NCBI GenBank assembly: GCA_023213395.1
Contig: CM041465.1
Location: 57,419,741 to 57,483,740 of the forward strand
Origin: Cycas panzhihuaensis
Lineage: Eukaryota; Cycadophyta
Reading direction: 5' to 3'
Length of the DNA: 64,000 nucleotides
The position numbers were made by a program, and so were the translations under genes. Below the pieces are notes generated by a model, which was not told the origin of the DNA, ran no database searches, and saw nothing but the letters and a program-made list of their open reading frames with translations. Below, one piece after another: positions 1-11,668 of the stretch (positions within the stretch are counted from its first letter, which is position 1; each line of letters starts with the position of its first letter).

Positions 1-1566
1 ACTAAAGATAGCTAAGAGATACAAGGAAAAAAGAGACAAAGCATTGGGGAAATATCCAAGGTGCAGAGTTGCTATGGGCAACAATTTGGTGCACAAACCC
101 TTGCCAATGTTATCAAGGGATACCCAACAATACAAGGGACACTACGGGGGTCTAAACAAGAGGCATGCGGGCCTAGAATTAGTGCAACAAGGGGCTGTAT
201 ACGTTGATAATCCAATGCAGGCCTAGGGCTCATCCACTCCTAATTATCCCAAGAGGAGCATGGAGCAAGAGAAGAGAAGTTGGGAAGGGGAATGCCCTTA
301 GAGAGAAGGACTGAGTGGGGGGTTGCCCTACCTTGCTCTCTTTACTCGACTTTGTGGTTCTTCTCCCGCTGCTCCCTTAAGGAAAACTAGTAGAGGGAAG
401 GTAGAAACCCAGAAGCAACAACCCAAACTTTATGAAAAATAAGCTTTGTTATGGCCAAACCTGAAGAAAGCATGCAAACAAGATAAGAACTAGGTCCAAT
501 ATGAAGTTAACTTACCATAAATCTGGGGGAAAGGGTTTGGAGGACCTGCTAGGCTAATATAGGGCAAGTTTGCCCCTATTACCAGTGGAGAAGAGGATCT
601 CTACAAGGGTTTGTAAGAGAAATCCCAAGAGATAGCTGAAAGAGACACTTGCTGGGCGAGTTGGAGAAGAATAACACCAAAATTTGCTTGATAACACCTA
701 GAGAGAGGCTTCCTACCATGGAAGAAGGTAGTTGCAGGCAGATCCTAGCCTAGAGTTGCAGGAAATGTAGGCTTGCAAGTACACCTGTAGCAGAAAGAGA
801 AGAAGAACAGAAGCTACATCAGGAAATAGTTGTATTGAAGAGCAAAAAAATGATCTAAGAGTCCTCAAAATGATGAGGGTTTTGATACTTATACCCATCC
901 CAGCCCTAAGTAAGTGAATAGGGCTGAGGTGGATATGAAGCCACATGGCAATTCCACAAGAAATGCGAGAATTGCACGATAGTTTTTAAAAAATAAATGA
1001 CAACAGTCACATCACAGTACCACAATAAACTTCGCGGTATCGCTAAGTTTACAGTGGTGTAGGACCAAAAAGCCAAAATGGCAAAAATCTAGGTTCCAAG
1101 AGCCTTAGGAGGTGATGTGGCAGGATTGGGAGGGGCTGGCCTCCTGTCCAGGTGGCTGAGACAGTCCAGAATGCATGTGGATGAAGGCAAGCAAAGCATC
1201 AACAGGTAAAGGTCCCAGAAGCAAGGTGCTAGGAGCTCAAAGTCGATGCATGAATGGGTCATACGAATCAAAAGAAGCTTGAGGTGGTGTGGAGACAGCA
1301 CAGAGGGTCGTATAGTGCTATGGAGATTTCTACCTTGCGGAAAGGTAGGTCCCGCTGGGTCATTATAGGCTTACAATATGACAAGCAGCATGAACAGGCG
1401 ACAAATGTAAAGTAATCATGCAAATGAAGTAAGTAGTCATGCAATGAGGCAATACTTCTATCAACCTTTCCAACGAAATAATACAAGTGAAAAGGAAGAA
1501 GCATACCTGAGCCTACCTGAGTCAACCTATTTGTATCCATTCTTGGTAGCTGGGAAATAGAAAGCA
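1..1566 (-). repeat. Ty3/gypsy (Tat-like) LTR, copy 1, truncated by window edge
   Basis: This is the 3' LTR of minus-strand element G1. It matches 7250-8594 in the same orientation and 13565-15000 in inverted orientation, including a block near 1087-1180 that recurs at 8090-8180. On the minus strand it begins TGCTTTCTATTTCCC at 1566, equivalent to TGTAATCTATTTCC in copy 2 and TGTTTCTCGG in copy 3. A full LTR of this family is about 3.0-3.2 kb, so only about half lies inside the window. It carries the family palindrome at 1026-1051. No coding region is supported here. Confidence 0.72.
1026..1051. other. Palindromic module in LTR copy 1
   Basis: TAAACTT (1026-1032) pairs perfectly with AAGTTTA (1045-1051) around a centre CGCGGTATCGCT that is itself partly palindromic. 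Equivalent modules occur at 8003-8032, 11533-11560 and 14113-14141. Confidence 0.6.
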
Positions 1567-1629
1567 AGAGGGTTTTCTTTTCTTTTCTCTTTAAAAATCC
1601 CTAAGTTCCCAAGGATTTCAAGAAAACTA

Positions 1630-2443
1630 GCTCTGATACCAAATATTTGATCCGAATTTGAATGGAAAAGTAAAGACTTAATCCAATCAAAATAAATCTA
1701 GAACAAATTTACAATAATATTACATTAATTTGAAGATATTTTAAAATTCTCTTACAAAATTTCTTCTGTTTGTGCTCTATTAAGCATGCAAAGGACTACT
1801 ACAGCAAATTGGAAGAGAAGAACTGAGTGCTGGGCATTTTTTCAGGCTGCTGCATGTTCTTTGGAACCACTGTCATTGAAGTTTGCATGGAGTTTTGGTT
1901 ATTGATAAACAAAAGAATCCTTTTCTTGGAGAAGAATTCTGCTGGCGTCTCTTTCTTAGACTATTATGGCTACTATTTTCCTCCCTCGGCTACAACTTCA
2001 CTTTCTTGGGCTCCTTCACTATCCCCACAAATGGATTTGGGCGCTGCTCTATCGCTCCTTATGCACTTCCGTTTCATTTTCTCTCCTGTGCAGAATTTTC
2101 CATCTTGGAGCCGTTCTTCCTTTCTAGAAAGTAATTTTTGAAGAACTTTCCTTGAATCTTGCTCCTTGGACTGCGTCTATGGCTGTTGGCATCCTCTCTT
2201 GCCCTCTCCTCTTCTCTCTGAAGAGATCTCACTACTTTAAAACCCCACAATATGTAGTTTCTTTCCACAACGTTTTTCCATTTAGTAGTTCTTCAATGGA
2301 TTTCATAACAGCTAATAAAATCCTGCTTAAATCCATTTAATTAGGAGGGTGATCTCTTTAATCATGTAGAGGACACGTGATAGAAGATTCTCCTAAAATT
2401 CTGTGTGAAACAGACTTTGTTTCCCTCACCAAAAATGTTACCA
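1630..2443 (-). repeat. Possible copia 5' LTR fragment with tRNA-Met primer site
   Basis: On the minus strand a perfect TGGTATCAGAGC, the plant initiator-Met primer-binding site, occupies 1641-1630. The sequence just upstream of it on that strand (1648-2443) ends in CA and starts TGGTAACATTTTTGG, giving a candidate LTR of about 796 bp. The adjoining internal region is cut off at 1566, where the Ty3 LTR begins, so the element is a stub. The primer site is clear. The LTR start and the 6-nt spacer before the primer site are uncertain, and no second copy lies in the window to confirm the ends. Confidence 0.42.
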
Positions 2444-2639
2444 TTTTTCAAACTTTTTGTTTTCCATTTTTTGTCCTGAGTTGCACTGCGATCGTGAGTT
2501 GCACCTCAGTCAGCAGGGTTGTGCCTCAGTCAGTAGGGTTACGCCTGCAAATTTCATGGTTGTAGTACATTGCACTTGTAGACCAGTTAGTCACTTAGTT
2601 GTAATTGCAGTTGCACCTTTTAAAGATCCAAAAAATGGA

Positions 2640-5174
2640 TCACACGATATGAAGCTCATCGATGACGGAGAAAGGCTTCCCCTTCGCGGTGGATTAGGGA
2701 AGAGCCCTTCGAAGGTCGTAATGACCGGGGCGCACGAGAATAGTCTTGGGGAGTGCAAGAACTTCTGGAAGAGAGGTTTTCGGAAGAGGATCAAGGTGAG
2801 ATGTAGATGAAGAGCTGCCATTTACCTCTTTAACTGCTTGAGACCAGGTTAGAGCATATAATGGAGTAGTCTCAAGCATCTGAATGACCTTCTTTCCTTT
2901 GTTTTAGGATCGCAAAGGTGAAGGAGTACGATGGTCAGGGGAACCTAAGGAAGAGGATGAATTCCTTGCACCCTTCCCTTTATCTTGTGAAGGGTGAGGG
3001 TTTGGGGATCTTCCTTGGTTTTGATTGTTCTTTTGTTGGTGGTTGCGATCACGTTCTCTATGTTTGGGGAAGGGATCTCTATGGACGAGATGGTCTAGGT
3101 TAGGCCTAGATGCTTGTTTGGGGGAAGAATTGTGCTACGGGGTAGCTCTTAGATGCTGGGCCTGACACTATGAATCTTCATGGAAGTATTCTCCATGGAT
3201 GGAGCACCACTTCTTTTCAAGGGAGGAATCAGGCTTCCTCGCTTGAGAAGACTGGGTGTTACTACCCTTAGGAGGAGTAGCTTGGGAAGCCTGGTGGACT
3301 AGCTTATGCGAAGTGGGGGATGAAGGATCTTGGAGTTTGACCTCCTTCATAGTACGTTCGAATGAACATATGGCCGAGGTGAGAGGATCTAGGGTCTTCT
3401 CGGTAGGATGAGAAGAAGACATAGCAGGCTGCTAGGTTTTGGTTTCTTGTGATGGTGGAGGTGCCTCACGTCATTGTGAGGACTTTAGAGGCTTCTTGAG
3501 TCTAGCTTGGATCTCAATGGCCTCAAGCGCCAAGCACTTCACTATGGTAGAGTCACATGTAGTCACCCCCATCTTAAGGACTTCAACGTCGACTTCTGGG
3601 TGAAGGGCGTTGACAAAGAGGTCCCTCTTCAATTCCTCAGGCAAAGTCGCCTTGGTGGAATGAAGAAGGTCATGAAAACATCTCACAAAGTCACGATTCA
3701 TTTCATCGTGACCTTGTTTAAGAGACAAAAGGGATTTCATCCCACTCTCGAATGGACAAGCTATGTCAAAGTAGTTGATGAATTCATCCATGAGCTGTTG
3801 GAATGAAAAAATAGAATGTGCAGGTAGGTGATAAAACCATTTGAGGGCATCACCTTCAAGGGATCACAGAAAAAGTTTCATGAGAATATGGTCATAGGCC
3901 CAATACTTGATGCATGCCATAGAAAAACTACGGACATGTTCTGTTGGGTCCTGCAATGAAGTCCTATAAAATTTGGGGACTTCAGGAGGGTGAGGTGGTA
4001 AGTTAGTTCTTAACGCCTTGATGGATAAGGGCGTCGACCGATAGTCCATAAAGAGACATACCCTTGATTGGACTATAGGGTGAACAGAAGCTAGAAATGA
4101 TGGTGGGCAGGTTTGCCCAAATCCTCCTTAGAGGGTTTGGTTTGAAAAGGGATGTTATCCTCCCACCGTCTGGTGAGAGGGCACAAATCCCACATTCGAA
4201 GAGATATGCATAGGAGCAGATGGGTATGATGGACCCATCCCTCCTAGAGAGAATATTCCTTCTTAGAAAGGAGCTTGAGGGAAAACACCTTGGGAGGGAT
4301 TTGGCCCTCCTTGCAAAAGCGCAATGTGAGGTGCCATACAGGATGGTAGAAAGGAGGGGTAAGGGACCAAATTTTGCCCATATGGGTTGCACGTAGGCAG
4401 CGTGACCCCATAAGAGTGCAAAGGGTCCACCCTATAAGCAGGAAGGGAGTTCCCTTTACCATACCCCCACGGTTGAGTAGTGTAGCCAGGAGGCACATAG
4501 AGAGAAGAGTCCATAGGTTGGTGTTAGGAGTTTGTGGGGGCAGACCCCACATGACTAGAAGTAGGAGGACACGAGGGCCCCCTAGGTCTAGTAGGTGTTG
4601 GATAGACGATGGTCGAAGGAGGACTAGTCGTTTGACTAGACAAGGGCATGCTCAACCTGAGTTGAGAAGAAGACATGCCCTAGGTGGTCCCCAAGGAACA
4701 TAAACCATGGGGAGAAGAGGATGAGGTGAGAGGTAGTCTCATCATAGGTAAGGAAGTCAAATGGGATGAGCGAGGCAAGGGAGACGTATAAGAAAAAAAT
4801 ACAACACTTCGCAAGACATTCTTGAACCACTTAAGGTATGGTTGGAGATGGGTGGCTTGGAAACATTGGCTTAAGGCTTCTACTACATCGGTGGGAGGGG
4901 TATCTGCTTGATCATAAGAGGTGGAAGGAGCTTCATATGAAGCGAGCCCCATAGGACAATCCTCATAAGAATTACCATGGTGGTGGTGAAACTCTAAAGG
5001 AGATGAAGGCTCTATTTCGTGAGTAGAGGGATGGTGAGATTATGGGTGTTGTTGGTCACCCAGATAAAAGATGAGATCTTTACTTCCTTGGGTAGACCCT
5101 TGGAAGGAAGTAAAGAGCTCAAGGGAATCAGATATATAAGCATGGTATGTCCAATCTGAAAGAGATCCCTCCAT
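2640..5174 (-). pseudogene. Decayed Ty3/gypsy (Tat/Athila-type) gag of element G1
   Basis: This is the structural gag gene of a Ty3 element, read from an ATG at 5174 on the minus strand. The N-terminal half is Ser/Pro/Gly-rich. The core retrotransposon gag domain lies at about 4000-3600 and includes DPTEHVRSFSMACIKYWAYD, then a stop, then SLEGDALKWFYHLPA and LMDEFINYF, the conserved order of the family. Near 3210-3165 a C-x2-H-x4-H-x4-C knuckle (WCSIHGEYFHEDS, a stop, then C) matches the zinc knuckle variant seen in Tat and Athila gag. Downstream, to about 2640, the minus strand reads as an Arg/Asn/Gln/Ser-rich tail. Several in-frame stops make it non-functional. No protease, RT or integrase follows before the 3' LTR, so G1 looks like a gag-only or internally deleted element. 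Its 3' limit is approximate. Confidence 0.72.
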
Positions 5175-5411
5175 AATTTAATCAGGATCCGATGTAGGAA
5201 GGGAGTGATATGAGGGTTCCTCCAACAGTAGGGGTAGACCTCATAAGCGACATGAGAATCACCACATACAAGTTCTGCCTATGGGTTGGAAGAAGGGAGA
5301 AACAAAGTAGTGCACATGTTGGGGAATACCCAACAGGACTAAAAGGGAGAGCTACTAAGAGGAAGTAGCACCAACATGAAGGGAGAAAGACTGATTCCCC
5401 TTACTGGTGGG
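5175..5411 (-). other. Leader between primer site and gag of G1
   Basis: This minus-strand untranslated leader lies between the primer site and the gag ATG. No domain or repeat was recognised in it. Confidence 0.5.
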
Positions 5412-5429
5412 TCCCTAGTATGGTTGCCA
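5412..5429 (-). promoter_or_regulatory. Degenerate tRNA-Arg-type primer-binding site
   Basis: One base after the CA end of the 5' LTR, the minus strand reads TGGCAACCATACTAGGGA. This resembles TGGCGACTCTGCTGGGGA, the tRNA-Arg-complementary primer site I associate with Ogre/Tat elements, at about 13 of 18 positions. It supports the Tat assignment and the minus-strand polarity. Confidence 0.5.
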
Positions 5430-6715
5430 GTGGAATCACATCTATGGGATGGTAACTACACCTGGTTAGGATTAGGTTGGTCAATGGAAGGCTCTAGAAT
5501 ATAGAGTCAATCCAACAAGTGAGGGAAATCACCTACACAGGGTGTCTGTGTATCAGAACGTAGGTTCGGGACCCATAGATGGCACACAACTTCCCTCTGG
5601 GTAACTCAGTTTTAGTCTTGGGGGTAGCACAAGCAAGGGATATCCTCAGTTTCTCGAGTAACCTCAAGATATAGGTCCTCCCATCCTTGGATGGACAGAA
5701 GAGAAGGGGAAGACCCAATGAGGGGATAGATCGTCATGGGAAATGAAGAGATACGAATGGAATATATGTGGGTAAGTGACACGAGAGGTACACGCTTGCA
5801 AGGGTGGTGTTGGATAACCACCTAGCGCACAGGACCAACCCAAAGGAGAAGATGTCAAGGTTGTTTAATTAATGTAGGTGTAATGGAGTTAGACGAGGAT
5901 GTGCCAGAGGATGAATCCTCCTTAGGCTAACCCACCTAAAGAGAGTTTGGGAGGATAAAAGACGATAGCAAAGGAAGCTTTTACCGTCCCATGTGTGAAG
6001 GGTTCCACCTTCGATATGTGATGGTGAAATGGTATCTAATTAGCTATATGTATAAACAAAAGATAAATGAATTATACGAAAATAACAAATATACTCTTGT
6101 CTACTCTCAAAAGTAAGTCCTCACTATCTTATCACTTTAAAAGGAAAAAAAAGGGAATGAAGAAGGTAAACCAATCAAGCACAAATATGCACGTTAAAGA
6201 TGCAAAGCCTCAAAGGGGCTATATGCAATCAAGCAGAAAGAGGGAAGGTATAGTTCTTGTTTCATGCTCTTTCCTAAGATTGCAAGTGTAACATACACAT
6301 GCAAACGATAGGTGCAAATTAGTTCCTTTTCTCTTTCCCTTTTATATTTTAATTATGCAAGCAAGTAAACTTAAAAGACAAGAAAAGAGAAAAGAGCTAT
6401 GAAGAGAGGGGGGCTACGTACCTAGAAGGTTATGCAGCTGAAACAAGGATGTCATCTTGTGTCGCACTTGCTTCCCCTTTTCCCTTTTCCCAACGCATGG
6501 GCGACGTAGAGCAATGACGTTGGGGCTTCCTTACCTTCCTCAAATTAAAAGGACAAGACAAGAAAAACAAAGGAAAAGGCTATGCTAGAAACGTAAATGG
6601 CCAAGGAAAAGAAAGTGAGAGACGTACACGGATTGAAGTGGTTCTTCTTTGTGAATGGCACGGCGGAACTTATAATCACAAAAGTACTCTACCCCTTTTC
6701 CAAGAGGCTACTAGA

Positions 6716-6717
<2 letters not shown>

Positions 6718-6796
<79 letters not shown>
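6718..6796. repeat. (TA)n microsatellite inside LTR copy 2
   Basis: A nearly pure AT dinucleotide run of about 38 units. The homologous position in LTR copy 3 (15371-15400) also holds a TA tract, but shorter and interrupted, so the tract is ancestral to the LTR and has expanded here. Confidence 0.95.
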
Positions 6797-6797
<1 letters not shown>

Positions 6798-8002
6798 AAG
6801 TGCCCAAAATGTTGTAAGCAAAGCACTTTAATCAAGGTAAATCCCTAACTAGGAAAACAACTTTCAATCTCTTCAATACAAGCAAGACAAGACAAAGGAT
6901 ATGGATGGTTAGCCTTAGAATGGCTATCCCTCCAATGTACACACCTCCACGTTGCCCCCCAATGCATGAACAACAAATTGGGATAGCCTAAGTAGCAACT
7001 AATAGTAAGAGAAATAGGTAGCTCAAGGTTTGTAAATACTAGCGACATTGCAAATGTTGTAGTATGCAACGTTTGACCAAGTCAAAACCCAAAGATGATA
7101 TGTGACACAACTAAGGGTTGGAATCTCTACCCATGTGAGGCACTTATGCTTGAAACCAATGCAGCAAGAGGCTGTGTATACCAATACCAGCAATGGCCTT
7201 CTTCCAAAAGCTCTCTGGTAGCTTAAAAAAGGCACAAGTGAGGAGGAAGAAAAGGGGAGAAGGGGGTTGCCCTTGAGGAGCAGGCCTAGTTGGGTGTGAA
7301 ACCTACCTTAGCTCCATTATCTTGCCCTTTTAGGACCTCTCCTTGTAGCCTCCTTGGAGAAACCAAGAGAGAGCAGGAAGGTAGGGGGACATATAAGGAA
7401 GGATGTAGGGGATGCCTCTTGTATGTGATGGAAAAACTGTGAAAAGTAAAGTATATAAGGTAATCCAATCTCTTTTAGGGAAGCTAAAATAAATAAAATG
7501 AAATAAACATGAAGTGGTACCTACTATGGCTAGATTGGTGGTAGGTCTGCCTAAGAAAATGGCAGAAAAGGATAGATCTATAAAGCTGGTGGGTGGCTGC
7601 CTATAAGAGCTATGAAACCTGAAGAGAAGCTTAGTGAAACCTGATGATTATGCATGGAGGTGAGACTTGGAGCATATCCTTGCTTGGAGAAGCTTGTTCT
7701 TAGGCCTACTACCGTGGATCTAAGCTGGAGAAGGTGGATCTCAGGTTAGGACACAGGTATCTCAGATGTTGTAGGGTATTCCTACAAAAAATTGCCTGTG
7801 AAAGTAGGAGAAGAGAAGAGAATAGATGGAAGAAGAGAGGGAAAAATGAAGTCTTTTTGGGTTTTATACATAACCCTAGCTTAATTGGATGATTAGGGTT
7901 AGGCTAGGACTTGGGGGATGACTAAGCCACGTTGTAGTTTCATAAAAAAAGTAAAATTTTCCATGGCAGATTTAAAAAAATGATTTGTGACAGTCGCCCC
8001 GT

Positions 8003-8032
8003 GGTAAACTTCGTAGTACTAAGAAGTTCACC
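8003..8032. other. Palindromic module in LTR copy 2
   Basis: GGTAAACTTC (8003-8012) pairs with GAAGTTCACC (8023-8032) with one mismatch. The centre contains TAGTACTA, itself a palindrome. Confidence 0.62.
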
Positions 8033-8594
8033 GCGGTAACGTAACATTTGTCGCGGTGAGGTGACAAAAGCAAAAATAAGAGAAGAAAAGGTACCTGAGA
8101 GCCCTAAAGGAGGGTACCCCATTCCTAGGAGGGGCTGGCCCTCTGTCCAGGTGGCTAGGGATAGTCATATAGAAGGGATGACCTAGACTGGATGGGGTAC
8201 GAAAGAGGTAGGGTTCCTAGGAAGATGACAAATAGATAGGAATCCACTAATCACACCTAGCGGGGTGCTAGGAGCTATGATGCAGTGATAAGGGTGTGAA
8301 TAGATCACATAGGCTAGGTGATGCTTGGGATAACATGGAGGTATATAGAAAGGTTGTAGAGTGCCATGGGGATGCATGTCCCGTGGATCGTCATAGGCTG
8401 AAAGAGTGTTAAGCAATATGATCAAGCAGCAAATGCAAGATAATCACTCAAACGTATCAATTTGTTATACAGTAAAAGGATGCTTTGGTTTACCTTTCTA
8501 GAGAAGCAGCAAAGGCAAAGGATAGAAGCATACCTATACTTATTTGAGTCGATTTGTCATAAACACATTCCCAATAGCCAGGAAATAGATTACA

Positions 8595-9589
8595 ACTCTA
8601 GTGGGTCTTGAGTTTGAGAAAGCTGTCAATGGTAAGTTTCTAAAGAAATTCTATGTATGACCTTCTCTACTCCCGAGTAGACCAGGCACATCTTTTTTTT
8701 CCTTTGTCCCTACAAAATGAGCCTAAACTACCACCCTAAGTGTGTCCCTATTTCCCCTAACTATAGGATGAATGGAAGTTTAGGGTGGCCCCTCATTTTT
8801 ATAATTTATCCATTTGTATTACATTTTTTGTTTCCCTCCTGAGGGAAGCCTCTCCTTCTATTTGGATGTGTAAACTTCCATCGCTCCCAAGCCTAGAATT
8901 GCACCCAAATTAGGGCCTTCTTGCTTGAGTATCTATACTTCCTCTCTATTGTCACTTCCTTTGCATATCTGTTATGCTCCTTCAATGGATATGTATGGTC
9001 CTCCCTCTCTTAGCCTCACACGTGCCTATCACCTACACGTAGGATGGTCATGTGTGCCTGCTACGAGTGTGGTCTTGCATGAAAGGAAGTGTGAGTGTCA
9101 CCCAAATGATCTAATAATAAAAACTGTATAGCAATCAACTAAAATCATCATGATGTATAGTCCCTCGTACACCTGTGCACCCATATCTCCATGCATATGC
9201 ATATAAATAAATAGACAACAATATAACCACAAAACCATCACTATACCATCATCATGGATCAAGTGGGGTGCCAATTGGCCCCCATCTATATATATACAAT
9301 GAATCATATCATACAAAGTCATATAGTACATCATCCTTAAGAAGCTGGAATCCTTGTAGGGAGGAGTATAATCATGTGTCAACATATAGTGACTCCCTGG
9401 AGGTTTAGTGCTTTCCTACTCAAAACTAATCATGTGTGTAGCTCCTCAGCATCTCGCTCTCAGGTGGTATCATATCCTAGTCTGCGTGACCCCTCCCTAG
9501 GAGACCACATGCCTCTTAGGCTCCTTCACCGCCGTTGTAAGCTTCCTACCTCGCTCCCCTCGTCTTGAGGCCTCTTGAGGGTCGTCACC
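8595..9589. other. No gene recognised
   Basis: This is the flank of the G1 5' LTR. It holds pyrimidine-rich stretches and short ORFs with no recognisable domain. It may belong to the sequence G1 inserted into. Confidence 0.4.
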
Positions 9590-11425
9590 ATCATGTAAGT
9601 CTATGTCTTACTCTGCGACGATCTTGTGGTGACCTGCTCCACCAGTTGATTGTATCTCGCCTGAATATGATCCCTCTCTTCCTCTACTCTTTGGAGTCCC
9701 TCCTCTAGCATGGCAATTCAGATGTGACTCTCGGCATCCCCACTTATTGCTCCTCCTCCTTGGGCCTCTAGCACCTGGACCCAGCCTTATAAAGTGTCCC
9801 TCTCTACAAATGCTTGGTCACTCTCTATGTGGATCCCATCCAACTCCCTCTACATCTGTCTAACCCTCGCCTGGTGTGCCTAGGACTCGACCGGCCACAT
9901 ATCTCTGGCCCTAATCAACAAGGTGAATGCTGCTGTGTGCACCCTCATTGATCGAGGCTCCTCTCCAACCTAGATGGGAGGTTGCCCCTTCGCATAGATC
10001 TGGGGGAACAACTCCCGAGTGACTGCCTCTACCAACCTTACCATTTTCGCTGCTCCTTCAAACCACACATACCATGTGTTAGTCCATATGCATATATCAA
10101 AGCACTAAAATCAAATTAAAGTAGGCTATCTAAGCTACTGGTGGTCGAAAGATGTTAAGTAAGGGTAGTGTCTCACCTCCTAGGACAACTGGCTTCTTGA
10201 CACGGATAACCACCTCCTCCATAAGAGCTCCCTCAGCTATTGGACCACCCTCCTTGGCCTCTGGTACCACCTCTCCTACCTCTTGAGCTACTGGGGCCTC
10301 TCTTGCCTTCTCTCCTCTGTCTGTCGTGGCTATCATCGCCTCTGTTGCCACTATCACTGGAGCCCTGCCTGCTACCCTCTCTCACTATGCCGATGGCCTA
10401 TCCCCTCCTGCATCTCTTGAGGGACTTGCCTCTCCTCCTGCAGGTCCCGATGGACTTGCCTCTCCTCCCATAGCTCCTGATACGTTGGCCCCATCACCTC
10501 CATCATTATCTCCACCCTCACCTAGATCACCTCCTGACAGGCCCGCTGCATCGTCATTATCCTAATGCACTCCTCTATATGGGTCTACTATATAGTCTAC
10601 CAAAGTGAGGAGGTCTAGTGATTTCACCTCCATTGAGCTCCTAATATTTACTTGGTCCTCAGTCCCCCTGAACCAAGTCTGCCACCTATGCACCATGGGC
10701 ACTCATGCTGAGATAGGATGAGGCTCTCCAGGTGGTGCCACTACCCCAAAGTGATAAAAAAACTGATACTGCAACAAAGTATAATATGAAAAGTCACCTC
10801 TCCCTACCACTCAGATAGTGTCTAACTGAGCGACCATGTTTTCCGCTATCAAGGCAGCTTAATCCAGCCTCTCTTCTGCCTCACACCTCCTCACTGTAGC
10901 CATCTACCTACCTAGAATATCCCTGTAGTTCTATTTCCAAGAAATTTAGAATGGAATAACTAGTGTTATGAGTTTCCTTACTTGAGGAATCCTAGACATC
11001 ACCATGGTCTACACTAACACCTATCATCAGTCCCATCTCCCCTGGCTTGTGAAATAGGTGGTCGCCTCCATGTGCACAACATCCGTGCTGGGCAATGTGC
11101 CCAATGATGCTAACGCTCCTCCTGCCAGTATCCCTAATATCCTCTGGATATCTCCTAGCGTGATCATGACATCTCCTACCTATGGGAGGTGAAAAATGTG
11201 CCGCCTATGATCTTAGTGGGAGACTATGTCCACCAGGTGATGCTGATCTGACATGTATTGTGGTGTCCTGATAATCTTGAAAAGCATGTAACATCCCAAT
11301 ATTCGTTTATCCCCTCGTGATATCATCTTAATAAAACTCATCATAGCAATCCTAATGTTCTCACAGTTATCCATCGTGATAATCCCCTGCAAAACCATTG
11401 AAGAATTAGTCCAAACACTCCTCAT
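9590..11425 (-). pseudogene. Plant mobile domain (PMD)-like antisense gene fragment
   Basis: Read on the minus strand, 11425 to about 11050 gives LVDIVSH, a stop, DHRRHIFHLP, a stop, VGDVMITLGDIQRILGI. This has the shape of the plant mobile domain motif, in which a basic segment and H-(T/I)-FHLP are followed by a G-E/D-x-x-ITL-D-(I/V) block. Further along (about 10.6-10.1 kb) comes an acidic, Gly/Ala/Pro-rich linker, and at about 9760-9600 a Glu/Arg-rich heptad segment (LEEGLQRVEEERDHIQARYN) likely to form a coiled coil. PMD proteins are plant-specific and are known both as host genes (MAIN/MAIL family) and as cargo of Ty3 and Mutator-type transposons. Here the fragment is antisense to G2 and has several stops. 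An antisense extra ORF of a Tat element is the best explanation. The C-terminal limit is uncertain. Confidence 0.5.
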
Positions 11426-11532
11426 GTCATGTCTAACTGCCCCTAGGATGCCTTCACTCTATTTGGATGAGCTAGGCACCCTTTTGGACCATTTTTTCCT
11501 TCTTTTTTCCACTTTTTTCTCTTTGCCCCACA

Positions 11533-11560
11533 TCAAACTCTACAGTATCGCAGAGTTTGA
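11533..11560. other. Palindromic module, fourth copy
   Basis: TCAAACTCT (11533-11541) pairs perfectly over 9 bp with AGAGTTTGA (11552-11560), with loop ACAGTATCGC. It is the same architecture as the LTR modules, with changed stem bases. Confidence 0.6.
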
Positions 11561-11648
11561 CATAGGCTCCACTGAGATGTTTGCATCCCCTCAATGGTCC
11601 TATGGCAAACTCCACAACACTATGATATTTATTGTGAGACCATTGTTA

Positions 11649-11668
11649 CCCCCTATAAAATGGGGGGG
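11649..11668 (+). promoter_or_regulatory. TATA box framed by C and G runs
   Basis: CCCCC, TATAAAAT, GGGGGGG in direct succession. It resembles an LTR core promoter. It lies about 90 bp downstream of the palindrome at 11533-11560. Confidence 0.4.

Larger units (their letters stand above)
5431..8594 (-). repeat. Ty3/gypsy (Tat-like) 5' LTR, copy 2
   Basis: This 3.16-kb LTR starts TGTAATCTATTTCCTGG at 8594 on the minus strand and ends GATTCCA at 5431, just before the primer site. The whole length can be followed against copy 3 (13565-16563, inverted). The starts match, the palindrome lies about 550-590 bp in, a (TA)n tract lies about 1.8 kb in, a GGAAGGTAAGGAAGCCC block matches at about 6525 and 15595, and a CCTACGTTCTGAT block matches at about 5560 and 16430. 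The starts of copy 1 and copy 2 also align. Scattered ORFs inside are chance. Confidence 0.75.

Noticed and set aside
2640-3000. Apparent plus-strand exon pair with a GTGAGA donor near 2794 and a TTTTGTTTTAG acceptor near 2908
   Set aside because: The minus strand here reads as the Arg/Asn/Gln/Ser-rich tail of the Ty3 gag, which explains the openness. No plant family was recognised in the spliced frame.
10240-10565. Plus-strand Pro/Ser/Leu-rich frames as a secreted proline-rich protein
   Set aside because: They mirror the acidic Gly/Ala linker of the minus-strand PMD fragment and lack any signal or repeat of a cell-wall protein.
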